From Epiperipatus broadwayi (lineage: Eukaryota > Onychophora > Udeonychophora > Euonychophora > Peripatidae), in assembly GCA_028023455.1 (NCBI GenBank), contig JAQFVV010006451.1, positions 1-64,000 on the forward strand: DNA of 64,000 bases, in the 5' to 3' direction. The notes beneath the pieces are model-generated. The model saw only the letters and a list, made by a program, of their open reading frames with translations. It had not been told where the DNA came from and made no database searches. Of the stretch, positions 1 to 13,430 are shown piece by piece. Position 1 is the first letter of the stretch, and every line of letters starts with the position of its first letter. A program made the position numbers and the translations under genes.

Positions 1-324
1 ACTTATCGATATTTACAATATATATATATGATTGAATGTATAAATAATTTTCTGTTATAAATGTAAATTACTGATATAATTAGCTTTAGAAAAAAATGTA
101 TGCTTGTAAATATCCTTTTGTAATTTTGGAAAAAAAAAGTTGACTCTCTCTCTCTCCTCTCTCTCTCTATATATATATGATAAACAAAACAAGTTATAAA
201 TTTTGTTAACTTGCTTATAGCTTGCATTTAATGATCACTAGATGGAGCTTTACCAATAACTTCATACAAGCTTTGTTTACATAAACACTGAGAGAGATAG
301 AATTCAATATCTCTTTCATTGTCT

Positions 325-374
325 CCACTTCAGATCAGCTGATTTCAAGCTAATTGGCTATCATCAGTGAAGGG
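325..374 (-). ncRNA. Hammerhead ribozyme motif, type I, intact-looking
   Basis: On the minus strand the core CTGATGA (367-361) is followed by a short stem II (AGC/GCT around CAATTA), then GAAA (346-343). Stem III is the self-complementary run ATCAGCTGAT, followed by cleavage triplet AUC (predicted cut between 333 and 332). Stem I is CUUCA (372-368) paired with UGAAG (332-328), extended by CC/GG past one bulged base. All invariant core positions are present. Self-complementary minimal stem III is typical of hammerheads that act as dimers. Function is inferred from fold only. Confidence 0.75.
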
Positions 375-708
375 TAGGGACTAGAAACTAGATCTAAACA
401 CCAACTCTAAACTCAGCATTTATGAAACATGTTTCTATCAGCTTGCAAGTGTGAATTTTTCAGATACGTAAATATCTTCAAATTCAGTTAAACAAACTAG
501 ACAGCTTAAAGGGTTTTGCAATGATATATATTGCAGAGGCTTTTACTATATGGTGAAACTGAACTGACTTCAGAACTATATAGCTGTCTAGTTTGTTTAA
601 CTGGATTAGAAGATATTTACGTATCTGAAAAATTCACGCTTGCAAGCTGATAGAAATATGTTTCATAAATGCTGAGTTTAGCATTGGTGTTTAGATCTGG
701 TTTTTAGT

Positions 709-765
709 CCCTACCCTTCACTTATGATAGCCAATTAGCTTGAAATCAGATGATCTAAAGGTGGA
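709..765 (+). ncRNA. Damaged hammerhead motif in right foldback arm
   Basis: This is the inverted partner of the motif at 325-374. The core reads CTTATGA (721-727), so the invariant G5 is replaced by T. GAAA is at 742-745. The 3' strand of stem I (756-760) no longer pairs fully. It should be inactive. Confidence 0.6.
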
Positions 766-853
766 TACAATGAAAGAGATATTGAATTCTATCTCGCTCA
801 GTGTTTATGTAAACAAAACTTGTATGGAGATATTGGTAAAGCTCCATCTAGTG

Positions 854-857
<4 letters not shown>

Positions 858-940
<83 letters not shown>
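858..940. repeat. AT microsatellites
   Basis: Two AT/TA runs (about 858-896 and 904-939) are separated by a short GTC-containing break, directly abutting the right end of the foldback element. Confidence 0.95.
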
Positions 941-2690
<1,750 letters not shown>

Positions 2691-4770
2691 CACACAGGAG
2701 ATACTTCATATACAGATATTAATTGGTGACTAAATAAATAATAATAATTTATTGAAATGATATTATTTTAAATAATTAACTTTGCTGTTAAAATCTCTAA
2801 TTTACAAGTGTAAAAGTAAATAAGTTTGCTTAAACAAATGACATTTGTTTCTAGAAAATTTGTCCTCATAATTATTAATAATGACATTTCCAAAACTCCA
2901 AATATCTTTTTTTTAAATATTGAAAATGAAGCCACAAAAACCTGAATTTTAAAAGAACTTAACAAACTAAATCTAGCAATGTTTTTTAAAAGAAAAAAAA
3001 ACTTTTACTTACCATTAAAAATAATGAATTAATTAATAACTTTGATTTGTAGGGGTATAATAATAATTTGCACATATGTGTGAAGTTTAGGTATATTTTC
3101 AACATTGTGTTAATTTTATTGTAAAAATATAATATGGATTTGATATGTTTATTTTATTTTTTATAAATGCTGGTGTGTGCATGCAAATTTGAATGGGTAC
3201 CCATATATATATATATACACATAAAATTAGTCATTATTTATGTATCATTCAAATGAAGTTTTTTTTATTAGTCTATGACAAGTCGAATATCTTACAACAC
3301 ATCTGTGGCTTGTCATGTAGAAACATATATATGTTAAAATTAGTTATAATTTATGAATTATTATTTTTATTATTTGTTTATGACAACTCACATATGCTAA
3401 TTTTAAAATATTATACAGCATGTCTGTATACTTTTGTATAGGTGTGTCATTTAAACATCTTGAAATATTTATAAATTACATTGTGATAGCTTTTTTTAAT
3501 TATTCTAACCCAAATCAGAATGATGTAATCATTTTTGTAGCATACTTTACAGATCTTTCATTGTTATTGTTTTTAATTTAAATTTATATTTCAATGTTTA
3601 AGTTATTCTAGTAAATTTATTTAACCCTAAATTAGGTTTAAAATATTATATATTGGTATTATCTCCTGATTACAGTATCAGATATAGAACTCTTGCTCTC
3701 TGAACTGGATTCATGCATAACAGTCAGTTATATGGATTAGGGTTTATGTTTAGTATTACTGACATCCAGGTTATCCTGATTGATGCACAGGGATATCCTT
3801 CAATGTCCATGCACACACATTTCTTTTAGAGTTTTTATTATTACAAATTAAGTGTATAGTTGACCAGTACATTATTGATACTAAATGGCTAGAACATTGA
3901 GGATGACCAGCATGTTTTAGTAAGTCAGCATTATTTAATTTTTTACATATTCTGATGGGTTAGCACCTGAGTCTGTATACCCAAATTATTGTGTTGTATT
4001 GCTGCCCTAAGTTTATCAGTGTCTAAATAATTAGCCTGATCTATAGTAGACCCAATTCACATCCAGCCACATGATTGACTTCATTTTATATTTTGATTGT
4101 TCATGATGATGAATGATTTTTTCTTCTTTTTAATACTGGTGAACTTATAGTTAGTCTTCATCTTTGTTGATCTCTCATGCTCATTCCTTATTCCTGTCAT
4201 ATATATTTCTTTTGATTATTCTATGGAGTGAATGATTGTTTCCCATCTCCTTATAATTCATCCCTAATATGTTATGCACTGTTACAAACGACAACCCAAT
4301 TGTAGGATTATTTAATCCCATATTCTCCCTTTAATTAAGCATTGCCTAGAAAATTAATCATAACTAAGTAAAGGCTTAAAATGTGTAATTATTTTTATAT
4401 ATAAATCTTTGATTTGAATAGAGTTTATAGCAAAATAAAATTATTTTTTACAAAAATTATATTTAAAATATTTTTAAAACTAATAAAAAATAAGTAAAAG
4501 TAATTAAAAAATATTAAAAGTATCTTGAAAAATAAAATAAAAAGTATCTCTAAGTCTTTAGTAACATGAAGGCATATATTTCTTATCTTCTTCTTATATT
4601 ACTTTCAATGTATCCAGTAACATTAGTAGTATAAAAATATTTCTCAATACTCAACAAGATATTATTGAGATCGTATAAAAACTGTACAGTGCATATGTTA
4701 GAGTGAAAAATTCTTACTGTCTAAATTACATAATATCTCTGCATTAGCAAATAAAATTATATATTATATA
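2691..4770. other. No gene seen
   Basis: AT-rich, stop-dense sequence with a short AT run near 3205-3220. Nothing recognisable as coding or as a transposon boundary. Confidence 0.45.
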
Positions 4771-4777
4771 ATTTAAT

Positions 4778-4998
4778 AACTGAAACACAGGCTTGTTATA
4801 TACTTGTGGCTATATATATGTAATATAGGGTATATGAGCACAGACTTTCACACCACCCACCTTTCTCCACTCTATCTAATAACACTGATACACCTAAACA
4901 CATATATGCCGAAAAGATAAATAATCACCAATATATGTATTTCATGCTAAACCAGCAATCATCAGTTGGTCCAGACTATCATCCTTACACACATATAA
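4778..4998 (-). repeat. Hammerhead repeat family B, partial unit
   Basis: On the minus strand this shares its hammerhead, the following 100-bp tail and the next 40 bp with the units at 16262-16695 and 58471-59110. The far tail also occurs at about 58640-58683, showing that the copy continues past the point where the 16-kb copy stops. The 5' part of the unit, about 280 bp upstream of the ribozyme, is missing. Confidence 0.75.
4919..4985 (-). ncRNA. Hammerhead ribozyme motif, family B
   Basis: Minus strand: core CTGATGA (4965-4959), stem II TGCT/AGCA, GAAA (4943-4940), minimal stem III, cleavage triplet AUA (predicted cut 4932/4931). Inner stem I ACCAA/UUGGU is perfect. An outer segment AUAGUC/GAUUAU pairs beyond a three-base bulge on the 5' side. 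The whole invariant core is present. Confidence 0.7.
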
Positions 4999-4999
4999 T

Positions 5000-5970
5000 T
5001 CTAATTTTTCCAAGTATTAACATGTAGTAAATCTAAAAATTTTGCAAGATGTAATATGCAGAAAGAAAATAATGAAAGTAAAGTTAATAGAGAAACATCT
5101 TCATGCTCTTAAATTGAGATGCTTTAGATTGGCCTGTATGACTAGAAAGTAGGTTTAAAGATAAGATGGTTACCTTTATCTTCTCTAAAGACTATATTTA
5201 TTATTAAAAAATATTTAAAAATACTATCTTTAAAAAAATAGTTTTGTAAAAAAATGTCATTTAGCTTTAGTATAAATTATTTTTACTAATTATGCAAAAG
5301 GCAGTTAAATTTTAAAATTGTTATCACTTGACAATAATTGGCTTTTTTTAAAAAAAGAAGAGAATCTAAATCATAATATTATTACCATTAAAATGCAATC
5401 TTGCAATGCAAAATTGCAGATAGACCTTGGAAAAAGTATTGGTACAATGACCTGTGTTATTATGGATATTGTTAAGTTATTGATTGAGATACCAGTTTGT
5501 TGCCTATTGAAGTGGATTTTTAAAAATGTTAAAATGAATTGCTGTTTATAAAAACATCAATAAACTTTTTGTTTAATAGCCATTACATTAGAATCATGGA
5601 AAAGTTTGCATGGCTGAAAAACAAAAAATATCTATATAAAATTAAAACTAACTATGTAATATGTTTATGAGTGGGTGCTATTTTGATTATAAAACTATAC
5701 AACAATATTTTATTGTTTATTGATTTATAGTAAGATTTACGAATAATGTTTATAATCCAATAAAGTTTGTACAATTATATCTGTATTCGTAAAATTAATG
5801 ATTGATTTCCTTTTGAAATAATTTGAATGATTATTTAATAAATTTCTTTTAGTATATTTATATTTTGATCAACATCTATGATATATACTTTTTATATAAT
5901 TCATTTGTTAACAATACTAACATACATTATGTAATTTATTACTGTTATATGGTGGCTGTTTTTACATCAT
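5000..5970. other. No gene seen; weak copy of a foldback family at 5095-5200
   Basis: The stretch 5095-5200 resembles parts of the repeats at 29428-29640 and 62606-62892. The rest is AT-rich, and the frame at 5318-5551 has no recognisable content. Confidence 0.4.
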
Positions 5971-5980
5971 TTAGGCAGCT

Positions 5981-7380
5981 TTAACTTGTTGGTTTAATGA
6001 ACTGGATGATAAGATATCTTTCATTTGGATGAAAGAGGATCTTATGGATCAATTTCCACCAGCCATGTGCTTTACATAGTTCATATAGTGATGATGTAGG
6101 GAATGTGTATAGATTTAAACAGTTATCTGTAGTGGAAAGTATGAGAGAACATTCATTATAATAATTGAGCAGAGATTTGTGGAGTGGCAATGGGATGGTT
6201 TGGTTAAAACGTTCGTTTATTATTTCATGGTTGTGAATATCACAAGTAGGATTATCTGTAGATGTTGTTTGAGGATTAGAGTAGTTTGTTGTATGCTGTT
6301 CTGTTTCTATTTCTTGTAAAAGTTGAATTGCTTCCATGTATTTATCAGGTTGTGATGTCTGATTATGTATATTTATTATTATGTTAGCTCTGACCTTGTT
6401 TGCATATGTCAATTTATTCATCATTGGTCTTGTGGTTTTATTATGATTAGAGTTATGAGGTAGTTGTGTCGAATCCTTGTATTCAGGACCTGTGGTATTG
6501 AATTCATTGTTATTTCCAAAATGTTTGTCAAGTTCTGGGTGGCTTAGTGAAGATAGTTTTGGAATGGGAGAGGGCATATCGTTATGATTTATGGTCAATT
6601 TCTGATTTGGTTTAATCACTGTAGTTTTGGCATTTTTATTCTCCTTTAAATATTTTAAAGATTTTATGGGATTTAGATTTGTGTTATTATGTAAATTATA
6701 GATGTTAATTTGTTTTTCCAGTTTTGGATTATTTAATGAAGGTAGATTAGTTTTAACGATTGGAGAGTGCATGTCATTTAAACTTACATTTGGCTTCTGG
6801 CTTTTTTTTTATATTTTTCTTTGATTCATCAGGCAGCATGATTTCCAGTTGATATTCAGGATCATATCTTTGTTCTCCAATGGCAAAGAATTTTGATTTT
6901 GGTGATGTTTGTAGAGTTTTGGTATTCTCTATGTGATTCTTTTTTTTTTATTTGAGTCTGTAATTGAGGGATCAACAGTTATTTCCTACTGCAAAGTTTT
7001 TCCATTGTTCTGTGAGTTTGTAAGAGGAATTTTTAACAGTAGTAGAAGGTATATTATGATCATTTAGAACATTTTCTGGCAATTCTATGCTATTTTTAGG
7101 TTCATTAGGAGTTGTAATTTTTGCAATTACAATTTGGAAATCACCAGACAATTCCAAATTATTTTTTCCTTTCATGTGAGAATGTTTAGATTTTAGCATA
7201 GGTTTTATTATTGGGTTGTTGATTTTGATTATTTGAAACACTTTCTATCGCTGTAGATTTAGTCTTAGGTTCTTTGGAGGGTTTATTATTATAATCCAAA
7301 CTTTGGGAATCATCAGAGACTTTTAAGTTAATATTTTTCTTTTCATTAGAACATTTAGGTCTTAGTATAGGCTATTGTAA
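5981..7380 (-). pseudogene. Unrecognised Asn-rich reading frame with internal repeats, frameshifted
   Basis: I do not recognise the protein. The last 263 codons (6772-5981) are open and rich in Asn, Thr and Pro, ending in a more structured segment with GWWKLIHKILFHPNERYL near residues 236-253. Upstream coding sequence continues in other frames (6972-7241 and to about 7375), broken at poly-A runs and by a stop near 6972. Two blocks beginning PILRPKCSNEKKN and PMLKSKHSHMKGKN are diverged copies of one another, so the protein had tandem repeats of roughly 60 residues. The motif TYA(N)K also recurs. It lies 3' of the minus-strand PLE copy on the same strand. It could be the ORF1 of a retroelement or a decaying lineage-specific gene; no catalytic motif is seen. 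Confidence 0.45.
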
Positions 7381-7475
7381 TGGTTTTACCATAATTAAAA
7401 ATGTTATTTAATTATTGTTTTAACTTTAAAGTAGTAAATCACATCAAATAACTACATAGAATAAAAAATAATCTT

Positions 7476-8144
7476 CTAAAAGATATGATTTTGTAATTTA
7501 CTCTCGAAATTTTTCCTCTTTAGTGCAAATATATTCACATGAGATGAAATATGATGCAGAAGATCTGTAATCAAAGGCCACCTATTAATAATATTATATT
7601 TATCTATTAAAATTGCCTCTTTAATTTTCCTCTTTTTATGATTCCTTTCTTCCATTAATATTCTCAGTTCATTAATATTAAATGTAAACCTATAATTACA
7701 AGACTTTTCATGGTCAAAGAATACTGAAGTTGTATTAAATTGACTATTTATACTATTTTTAACCCAATTATATAATAACTGATGCTCCTCTAATCTTTTT
7801 TTCCACAGAACATCTCGATTCATATAATTTATTACATCCACATGAAATCTGATCAATTATATTACTGCTTTGCATTTTAGGAATTATACTCTTAGAATTA
7901 TTAATCAATCGATTAACATTCAGATGAACACAAAATGAAATATTATACTTTTCTTTAAATATATTCTTAATTAATTTAGAATGCATGTTATTTATAAACG
8001 GCATAGATATCCATTTTTATTCACTAAAGTAACACTGCAAACCCTCTTCTTCTTATTAAATGAATTTACTGCACAAAAAATTTGGTTTTTCTCATAACCA
8101 ACCTTTAAAAGTTCATTAGCAAAAAATTCAATATTTAAAATTTT
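7476..8144 (-). pseudogene. Penelope-like element, GIY-YIG endonuclease part (left arm)
   Basis: Minus-strand PLE coding sequence in three frames. A linker contains NRLINNSKS. A cysteine-containing GIY-YIG region follows (about 7880-7780) with CGCNKLYESRCSVE, then the conserved EHQLLYN, FDHEKSCNY and NHKKRKIKEAILI segments. Compared with the inverted partner copy, six bases are missing so that the MG of the YMG motif is lost. A frameshift follows directly. The endonuclease should therefore be dead. The 5' continuation of this copy lies beyond the RTE insertion, at 9188-9439. Confidence 0.8.
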
Positions 8145-8156
8145 TATCACTCCTAT
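8145..8156. repeat. Target-site duplication of RTE insertion, 3' copy
   Basis: TATCACTCCTAT is identical to 9176-9187 and brackets the RTE copy exactly. Confidence 0.9.
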
Positions 8157-9175
8157 CATCATCATCATCATCAACCATTATCAATCCACTGCAGGATGAA
8201 GGTCTCTCCAAGTTTAATCCATCTTCTCCGATCTTTAGCTTCTCTTCTCCACAACACCCCTGCACATTTTCTTATTTCATCCATCCATCTCACATGTGGT
8301 CTCTTTCTAGGTCTTTTACAATCTCTTGGAATCCAGTTTAAAATTTCAATTGTCCATCTATTATCATCTCTTTTAGCAATATGTCCAGCCCAACTTCATT
8401 TCAATCTTTTAATTTTTTCAATAAGGTCAGTAACACCTGTTTGTTGTCTTACCCATACATTGCATTTTCGATCTCTTCTTGTTACTTCCAACATACATCT
8501 CTCCATACTCCTTTGAGTGGTCTGAAGTCTCTGTATTGCTCTTCTATTAAGTGTCAAAGTCTCAGATCCATAAGTAAGAACTGGTAAAACACATTTGTTA
8601 AAAACCATCCTTTTCAAACACATAGGCATATTTCCTTTTAGTATCAAGTTATTTCTACCAAAAGCACTCCAACCAAGTTTAATTCTATGATTAATTTCCT
8701 CTATTATGTTTCCATCTGTATTAATAATCTGACCAAGGTATTTGTAACTGTTAACTTCTTCTAATTCTTCATAATCAATCTATATTTTCATATTTTGAGC
8801 AAATCGATTAAACATTACTTTAGTCTTTTTAACATTTATCTTTAGTCCTACTTTTCTACTTTCATCTGCTAACTCCTGCAACATTTCCTGCAGCTCTGAA
8901 GCATTATTTGCAAAAACAACTACATCATCTGCGAAATCCAAATGACTTAAATACTCTCCATTTACTTTCACTCCTTTAGTTTCCCATTTTAATCCACAAA
9001 ATACTTCTTGCAGCACTGCTGTAAAGAGTTTTGGAGATATGGAGTCACCTTGTCTTACACCTTTCTCAATGTTGATTTTTCCAGTATCATTATGTAATCT
9101 AACTGTTGCTGTTGCATTTTTATAAATATTCTTTAAAATATGACAATATCCTGGATCTATACCTTGATGATCCAA
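8157..9175 (-). mobile_element. RTE-type LINE, 5'-truncated, recently inserted
   Basis: A 1,019-bp element on the minus strand ends in a (GAT)n tail at 8157-8172, as RTE elements usually do, and is flanked by a perfect 12-bp target duplication. The interrupted PLE reads across the site when the insert and one duplication are ignored. The 5' truncation removes the endonuclease and the first part of the reverse transcriptase. Low decay and a perfect duplication point to a fairly recent insertion. Related, more decayed copies lie at 14696-14860, 40905-42390 and 53861-54100. Confidence 0.9.
8171..9175 (-). pseudogene. RTE reverse transcriptase, C-terminal part
   Basis: One frame runs from the truncation point to a natural stop at 8171-8173, interrupted by only two in-frame stops (TAG at 8782-8780 and TGA at 8398-8396, the latter in a Trp-like position). 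Visible RT motifs are GVRQGDSISPKLF and the catalytic FADD (8935-8924), followed by the thumb, the segment LPVLTYGSETLTL and the RTE-typical RPRKRPHVRWMDEIRK near the C terminus. This matches the RT of RTE/BovB-type LINEs often annotated as craniofacial development protein 2-like. The enzyme copies its own RNA at nicked chromosomal targets; this copy lacks the upstream domains needed. Confidence 0.9.
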
Positions 9176-9187
9176 TATCACTCCTAT
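9176..9187. repeat. Target-site duplication of RTE insertion, 5' copy
   Basis: Identical to 8145-8156. The opposite PLE arm near 9720-9735 shows the corresponding uninterrupted sequence. Confidence 0.9.
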
Positions 9188-9439
9188 ATTTACATAATTT
9201 ATCATTGCAATGTAAAAATGATTTCAGACTTGCCATTTTATGTAACATTGGAACATGTGATTTAAAATGAATATATCCTTTTTCTGCAATAGGCTTAAAA
9301 ATAATTTATAATTTAAATCAGTAGCATCTCTATATATTTGTAAATCCAAAAATTTTATTTTTTCATTTTGTTAATTCCTAATAGTCCATTTTAAATTATT
9401 TAAATTATTCAGTTTATATAAGAGAACATCAATAATGTC
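9188..9439 (-). pseudogene. Penelope-like element, end of reverse transcriptase (left arm)
   Basis: Minus-strand continuation of the PLE at 7476-8144, separated by the RTE. It corresponds to the thumb/linker between RT and endonuclease, with broken frames. It is a near mirror of 9469-9740 and ends at the dimer centre (spacer 9440-9468). Confidence 0.75.
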
Positions 9440-9468
9440 TTGAGGACCACAAGCAAAAATATTATCAT

Positions 9469-10360
9469 GACATTATTGATGTTCTGTTATCTAAACTGAA
9501 TAATTTAAATAATTTAAAATGGATTATTGAGAATGAACAAAATAAAAAAAAATATTTTTTTTTTTGATTTACAAATATATAGAGATGCCACTGATTTAAA
9601 TTATAAATTATTTTTAAGCCTATTGCAGAAAGAGGATATATTCATTTTAAATCACATGTTTCAATGATACATAAAATGGCAAGTCTGAAATCATTTTTAC
9701 ATTGCAATGATAAATTATGTAAATATTATAAAAATTTTAAATATTGAACTTTTTGCTAATGAACTGTTAAAGGTTGTTTATGATAAAAACCTAATTTTAT
9801 GTACAGTAAATTCATTTAATAATAAGAAGAGGGTTTGCAATGTTACCTTAGATAATAAAAAAATGGGTATCTATGCCATTTATAAATAACATGCAATCTA
9901 AATTAATTAAGAATATATTTTAAAAAAAAGTATATTTCATTTCGTGTTCCTCTGAATATTAATCAACTGACTAATAATTCTAAGAGTATAATTTCTAAAT
10001 TGCAAAAAAATAATATAAGGTGCCAGCTTTCATGTGGATGTAATAAATTATATATGGGTGAATCGAGATGTTCTGTGGAAATAAGATTAAAGGAGCATCA
10101 GTTATTATATAATCAGATTAAAAATAGTGTAAATAGTCAATTTAATACAGCTTCAGGGTTCTTTGACCATGAAAAGTCTTGTAATTATAAGTTATAGGTT
10201 TACATTTAATATTAATGAAATAAGAGTAACAATAGAAGAAATGAATCATAAAAAGAGGAAAATTAAAGTGGCAATTTTAATAGATAAATATAAAAATAAT
10301 ATTATTAAGTTGCAAATATGGCCATACACAGCTTATGGAAATTTATGTAACATTAAAATT
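9469..10360 (+). pseudogene. Penelope-like element, RT end plus GIY-YIG (right arm)
   Basis: This is the inverted partner of the left PLE arm. The segment around 9560-9600 encodes FDLQIYRDATDLNYKL, typical of the end of the PLE RT. It continues through a linker to the GIY-YIG region at about 10020-10110, with CGCNKLYMGESRCSVE and EHQLLYN. This arm keeps YMG, unlike its partner. Frames break near 9600, 9889 and 10197, where a short duplication adds a stop. PLE proteins combine RT with this single-strand-nicking endonuclease for target-primed integration. Head-to-head partial copies are a known PLE arrangement. Neither arm is functional. Confidence 0.8.
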
Positions 10361-12825
10361 TGAAATTCATTTAAAGCTGGAGAGGATTATTATGTAATTA
10401 AAAGCACTGCAAATTATTTAAAATATCATATTTTTTTACTGTTAAATTGTTTATTTGTATATTACATATAATATTTTTTATAATGGGTACTATACTTTTA
10501 CATATATATTATAACAGTTGGGGTGGATCTGAGGTCTCACTGTATCTGCCACACAAAGTGCCACCAGGCTATTGGAACCTGGAAAATTTATATAGTAGGC
10601 AGATATGCGTTGTTACAGATCCAACTTTTACATATATATTTTATTACAACCGTCAGCCCATTCCACTAGCTCATGGAGTAGTAGAGGTTTAAAACATATT
10701 TATTAAAATATATTTTTAATAAAGATTCAAAAAATAAACTAGATCACTGCCAGTACTAATAACCCATAACATAAAAGATTTTATTCATGTATATATAGGT
10801 GACAACACACAAACTTGAAAAATAATTACTATAAAAAAATTATGCTTTACTATTATTATTTTTTTATTTTATTTATTTTTTTTATTTTTTTAACTTTAAT
10901 TTTTAATATTAGAATGTTGAGTATAGATAGGCCACCTAGATGATGCACTTAAAAGATTTTCAAAACATTTGACTCCAGGCTAAAAGTCCACAGCCATACC
11001 AATGCTCTTTTCCCAATATATATCCAGAACCAATGCAATGTGAATGTGTTAGCATAAAACCACGCTGGCAGGAATGTGCATCTGACAGCATGATATTATT
11101 TAAAGAACATGACATTTGTCCAGTACAGGAATATACATCTGTCTGGTGAAGAAAACATGCATATAAAATAATAAAGAGAAAATGCTATGTATGGATGGGA
11201 GAGCGGTCTATCACATTACATTTATATAAACATCCATATATCCCTCCACTGGCATTGACACAACTATGAAACAAATAGTCCGAAATCAAACCCCCTTTAA
11301 ACTAACATATTTTTAAATGAGTCTAAGCATCCATCTACACTCAACTTAAATTTAAGTCAATTTAATAATTTACTTTTTTTTTAAAAAAAATTAGTTTAGG
11401 GTATTTAACTTATTTTAAAATTACACATTGTATTCAACTTATTTTTACATCAAATAATAGATTTGATCTACTTTTAGAATCTAATAATGCACAAATAATG
11501 ATACATATTTAATTTTACCTTTAAATTTGTTTGCAATTGCAAACTCCTGCCCTATTACAAACAGACCTTATACTAAGGATAAATGAAAAAAATATAGTTC
11601 ATTTTTTTAAAAAGATTACATTTAAACTTAAATAAGATTTTTAAAATTGCCAAGTTTATAAAAAATAAAGTTCAGGTTTGCTCAGGATAGAAAGTCTATA
11701 GTTTATATTTTAAGGAAAATAAAGTTTGAAGATTTTAAATTAAAGAGTGGTTATATTTCATTTTTATCATTTATAATTTATACTTTCCTTTCTCCGGGCT
11801 CGTTCCTTTGCGATGAAGATCTGAGTTTATGCAAGGGCCATTTTTGCAGACAATGATGATTTATGAAGCTTTAGGATGATTTCTGAAGATCTTACCATCC
11901 TGGGATCCATGGAGATGAAAGCTGCCTTCAGCCAGCGAGTCTGAGGGAAGCTCGATTAAACAGATTACATTTTGGGTAACAGCGACAATAACTTTTTCTT
12001 TTACTTTTCAGCAACATCAAACAAATTCAAAATTCTAATCTTCTAATTCTTTATTTCTTTTGGATTTTTCCTTTTGTAATCCTGAAGCGTCTTATCTAGG
12101 AATGTGTGGATCCATCTAACATATTATGTAGATTATCCTCTGTGGTCTGTGTATATATCTTGGGCAGGAAAATCAAGTCTTTTGTTTCTATTTCTCAACT
12201 CTTATCTATTTTGTATAATTTTTTTAATGGTCATTTGCCCTAAGGATCTGTTTGTAATTTTATTTTTGTTAAAAACTCTCTTCGTTATTTTTAAGATTAA
12301 AAGGTTTTTATTATATTTATTTAAAGATTAGAATCTTTGATTCGATTCTATAATTTTTTTAAGCTTATTTTATTTTAATATTTAAATTAAACTTAATAAT
12401 AAATTAATAACTCATTATTTGTGCATTTCGAACGTCTGTGCTTTTAATTCATTATTAGATATTTACAAAAAATTTTAAGTACTAAAATTTAAATGTAACG
12501 TATATATATTTCGTTACAATATATATATATAAAATTAGATTCCAACCAGTCACCACCTAAACATTCACAGTAAATATAGTAATCAATATTTCTCACTGCT
12601 GTCAAGGCAACCTTCTCACCTTTTTAATAGCAAGAATGGAAATCCATTCTTACTAATGGTCCATTGAATATATATGGACACTTAAAGATTGCAACTTGAC
12701 TACAGAGTATGAAATATTGTTACAATGAAGTTTAAATAAACCTCTTTAAACATGAATAAAAATGTCACTATAATGCAGACTAATAAATAGTCATCTATAA
12801 CATTACTTAATGCAATACTTTTAAA
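10361..12825. other. No recognised gene; one GC-richer patch at 11780-11960
   Basis: Mostly AT-rich. An open stretch at 10500-10690 has two similar segments (near 10496-10520 and 10621-10650) but no known motif. The patch at 11780-11960 is visibly richer in G and C than its surroundings, and could be an exon or a conserved non-coding element. Neither is supported by a domain. Confidence 0.4.
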
Positions 12826-12951
12826 TTGCCCGTGTATTATTTAGAAATAATATATATATATATATATGTTAATTCTAATATTTTCATGGATAAAAGATGT
12901 CATATTATTATTACTATTTGCGGGATATTCCGTGTAGTGAAAAAGCTAAAT

Positions 12952-12991
12952 GCTGACATTTCAGTACAATATCAAGTACCTTCCTCAGAGC
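12952..12991 (-). ncRNA. Hammerhead ribozyme motif, family A, left arm
   Basis: Minus strand: core CTGAGGA (12988-12982), stem II GTAC/GTAC with an eight-base loop, GAAA (12962-12959), a two-pair stem III and triplet GUC (predicted cut 12955/12954). Inner stem I is GCU/AGC. CUGANGA allows G at position 7, so the core is complete. Very short stem III and GUC match the minimal hammerheads described in Penelope-like elements. Confidence 0.65.
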
Positions 12992-13385
12992 GTCCTCTTT
13001 CTCAAATCATAAGAATGCACGTGAGATTTAAAACCGTGAGATATAAAACCGTTTTTATCGTTTTCTTTCTCCTCATAATTAAATTCTATTGGTTGAGAAG
13101 GTTTAAAATTTATTTTCTGTTCCAATAGCTTCTTCCAAATGTTGTTAATCTTCTTTAATTCACACCTTTCATTTATGCTCTTGGGCCTTTTATAGAGATT
13201 TTTAAAAGGCCCAAGAGCATAAATGAAAGGTCTGAATTAAAGAAGATTAACAACATTTGGAAGAAGCTATTGGAAGAGATAATAAATTTTAAAACTTCTC
13301 AACCAATAGAATTTAATTATGAGGAGAAAGAAAACGATAAAAACGGTTTTAAATCTCATGTGCATTCTTATGATTTGAGAAAGAG

Positions 13386-13430
13386 GACACTCTGAGGAAG
13401 GTACTTGATATTGTACTGAAACGTCAGCAT
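13386..13430 (+). ncRNA. Hammerhead ribozyme motif, family A, right arm
   Basis: Core CTGAGGA (13392-13398), stem II GTAC (13401-13404) with GTAC (13413-13416), GAAA (13418-13421), then CGTC giving a self-complementary ACGU stem III and triplet GUC (cut after 13425). Stem I is weaker than in the left arm (CU/AG, then a mismatch). Confidence 0.65.

Larger units (their letters stand above)
231..858. repeat. Foldback element, arms 231-506 and 582-858
   Basis: Two arms of about 276 bp are inverted copies of each other around a spacer at 507-581. Outermost bases match exactly (231-240 against 849-858) and matches continue inward with scattered substitutions. A single-armed relative lies at about 52320-52680, so the palindrome is an inverted dimer of a dispersed repeat. 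The left arm carries an intact-looking hammerhead on the minus strand and the right arm a damaged one. The right end runs directly into an AT microsatellite. No coding capacity is seen. Confidence 0.85.

Noticed and set aside
8196-8587. Plus-strand frames opposite the RTE
   Set aside because: Shadows of the minus-strand RT coding sequence.
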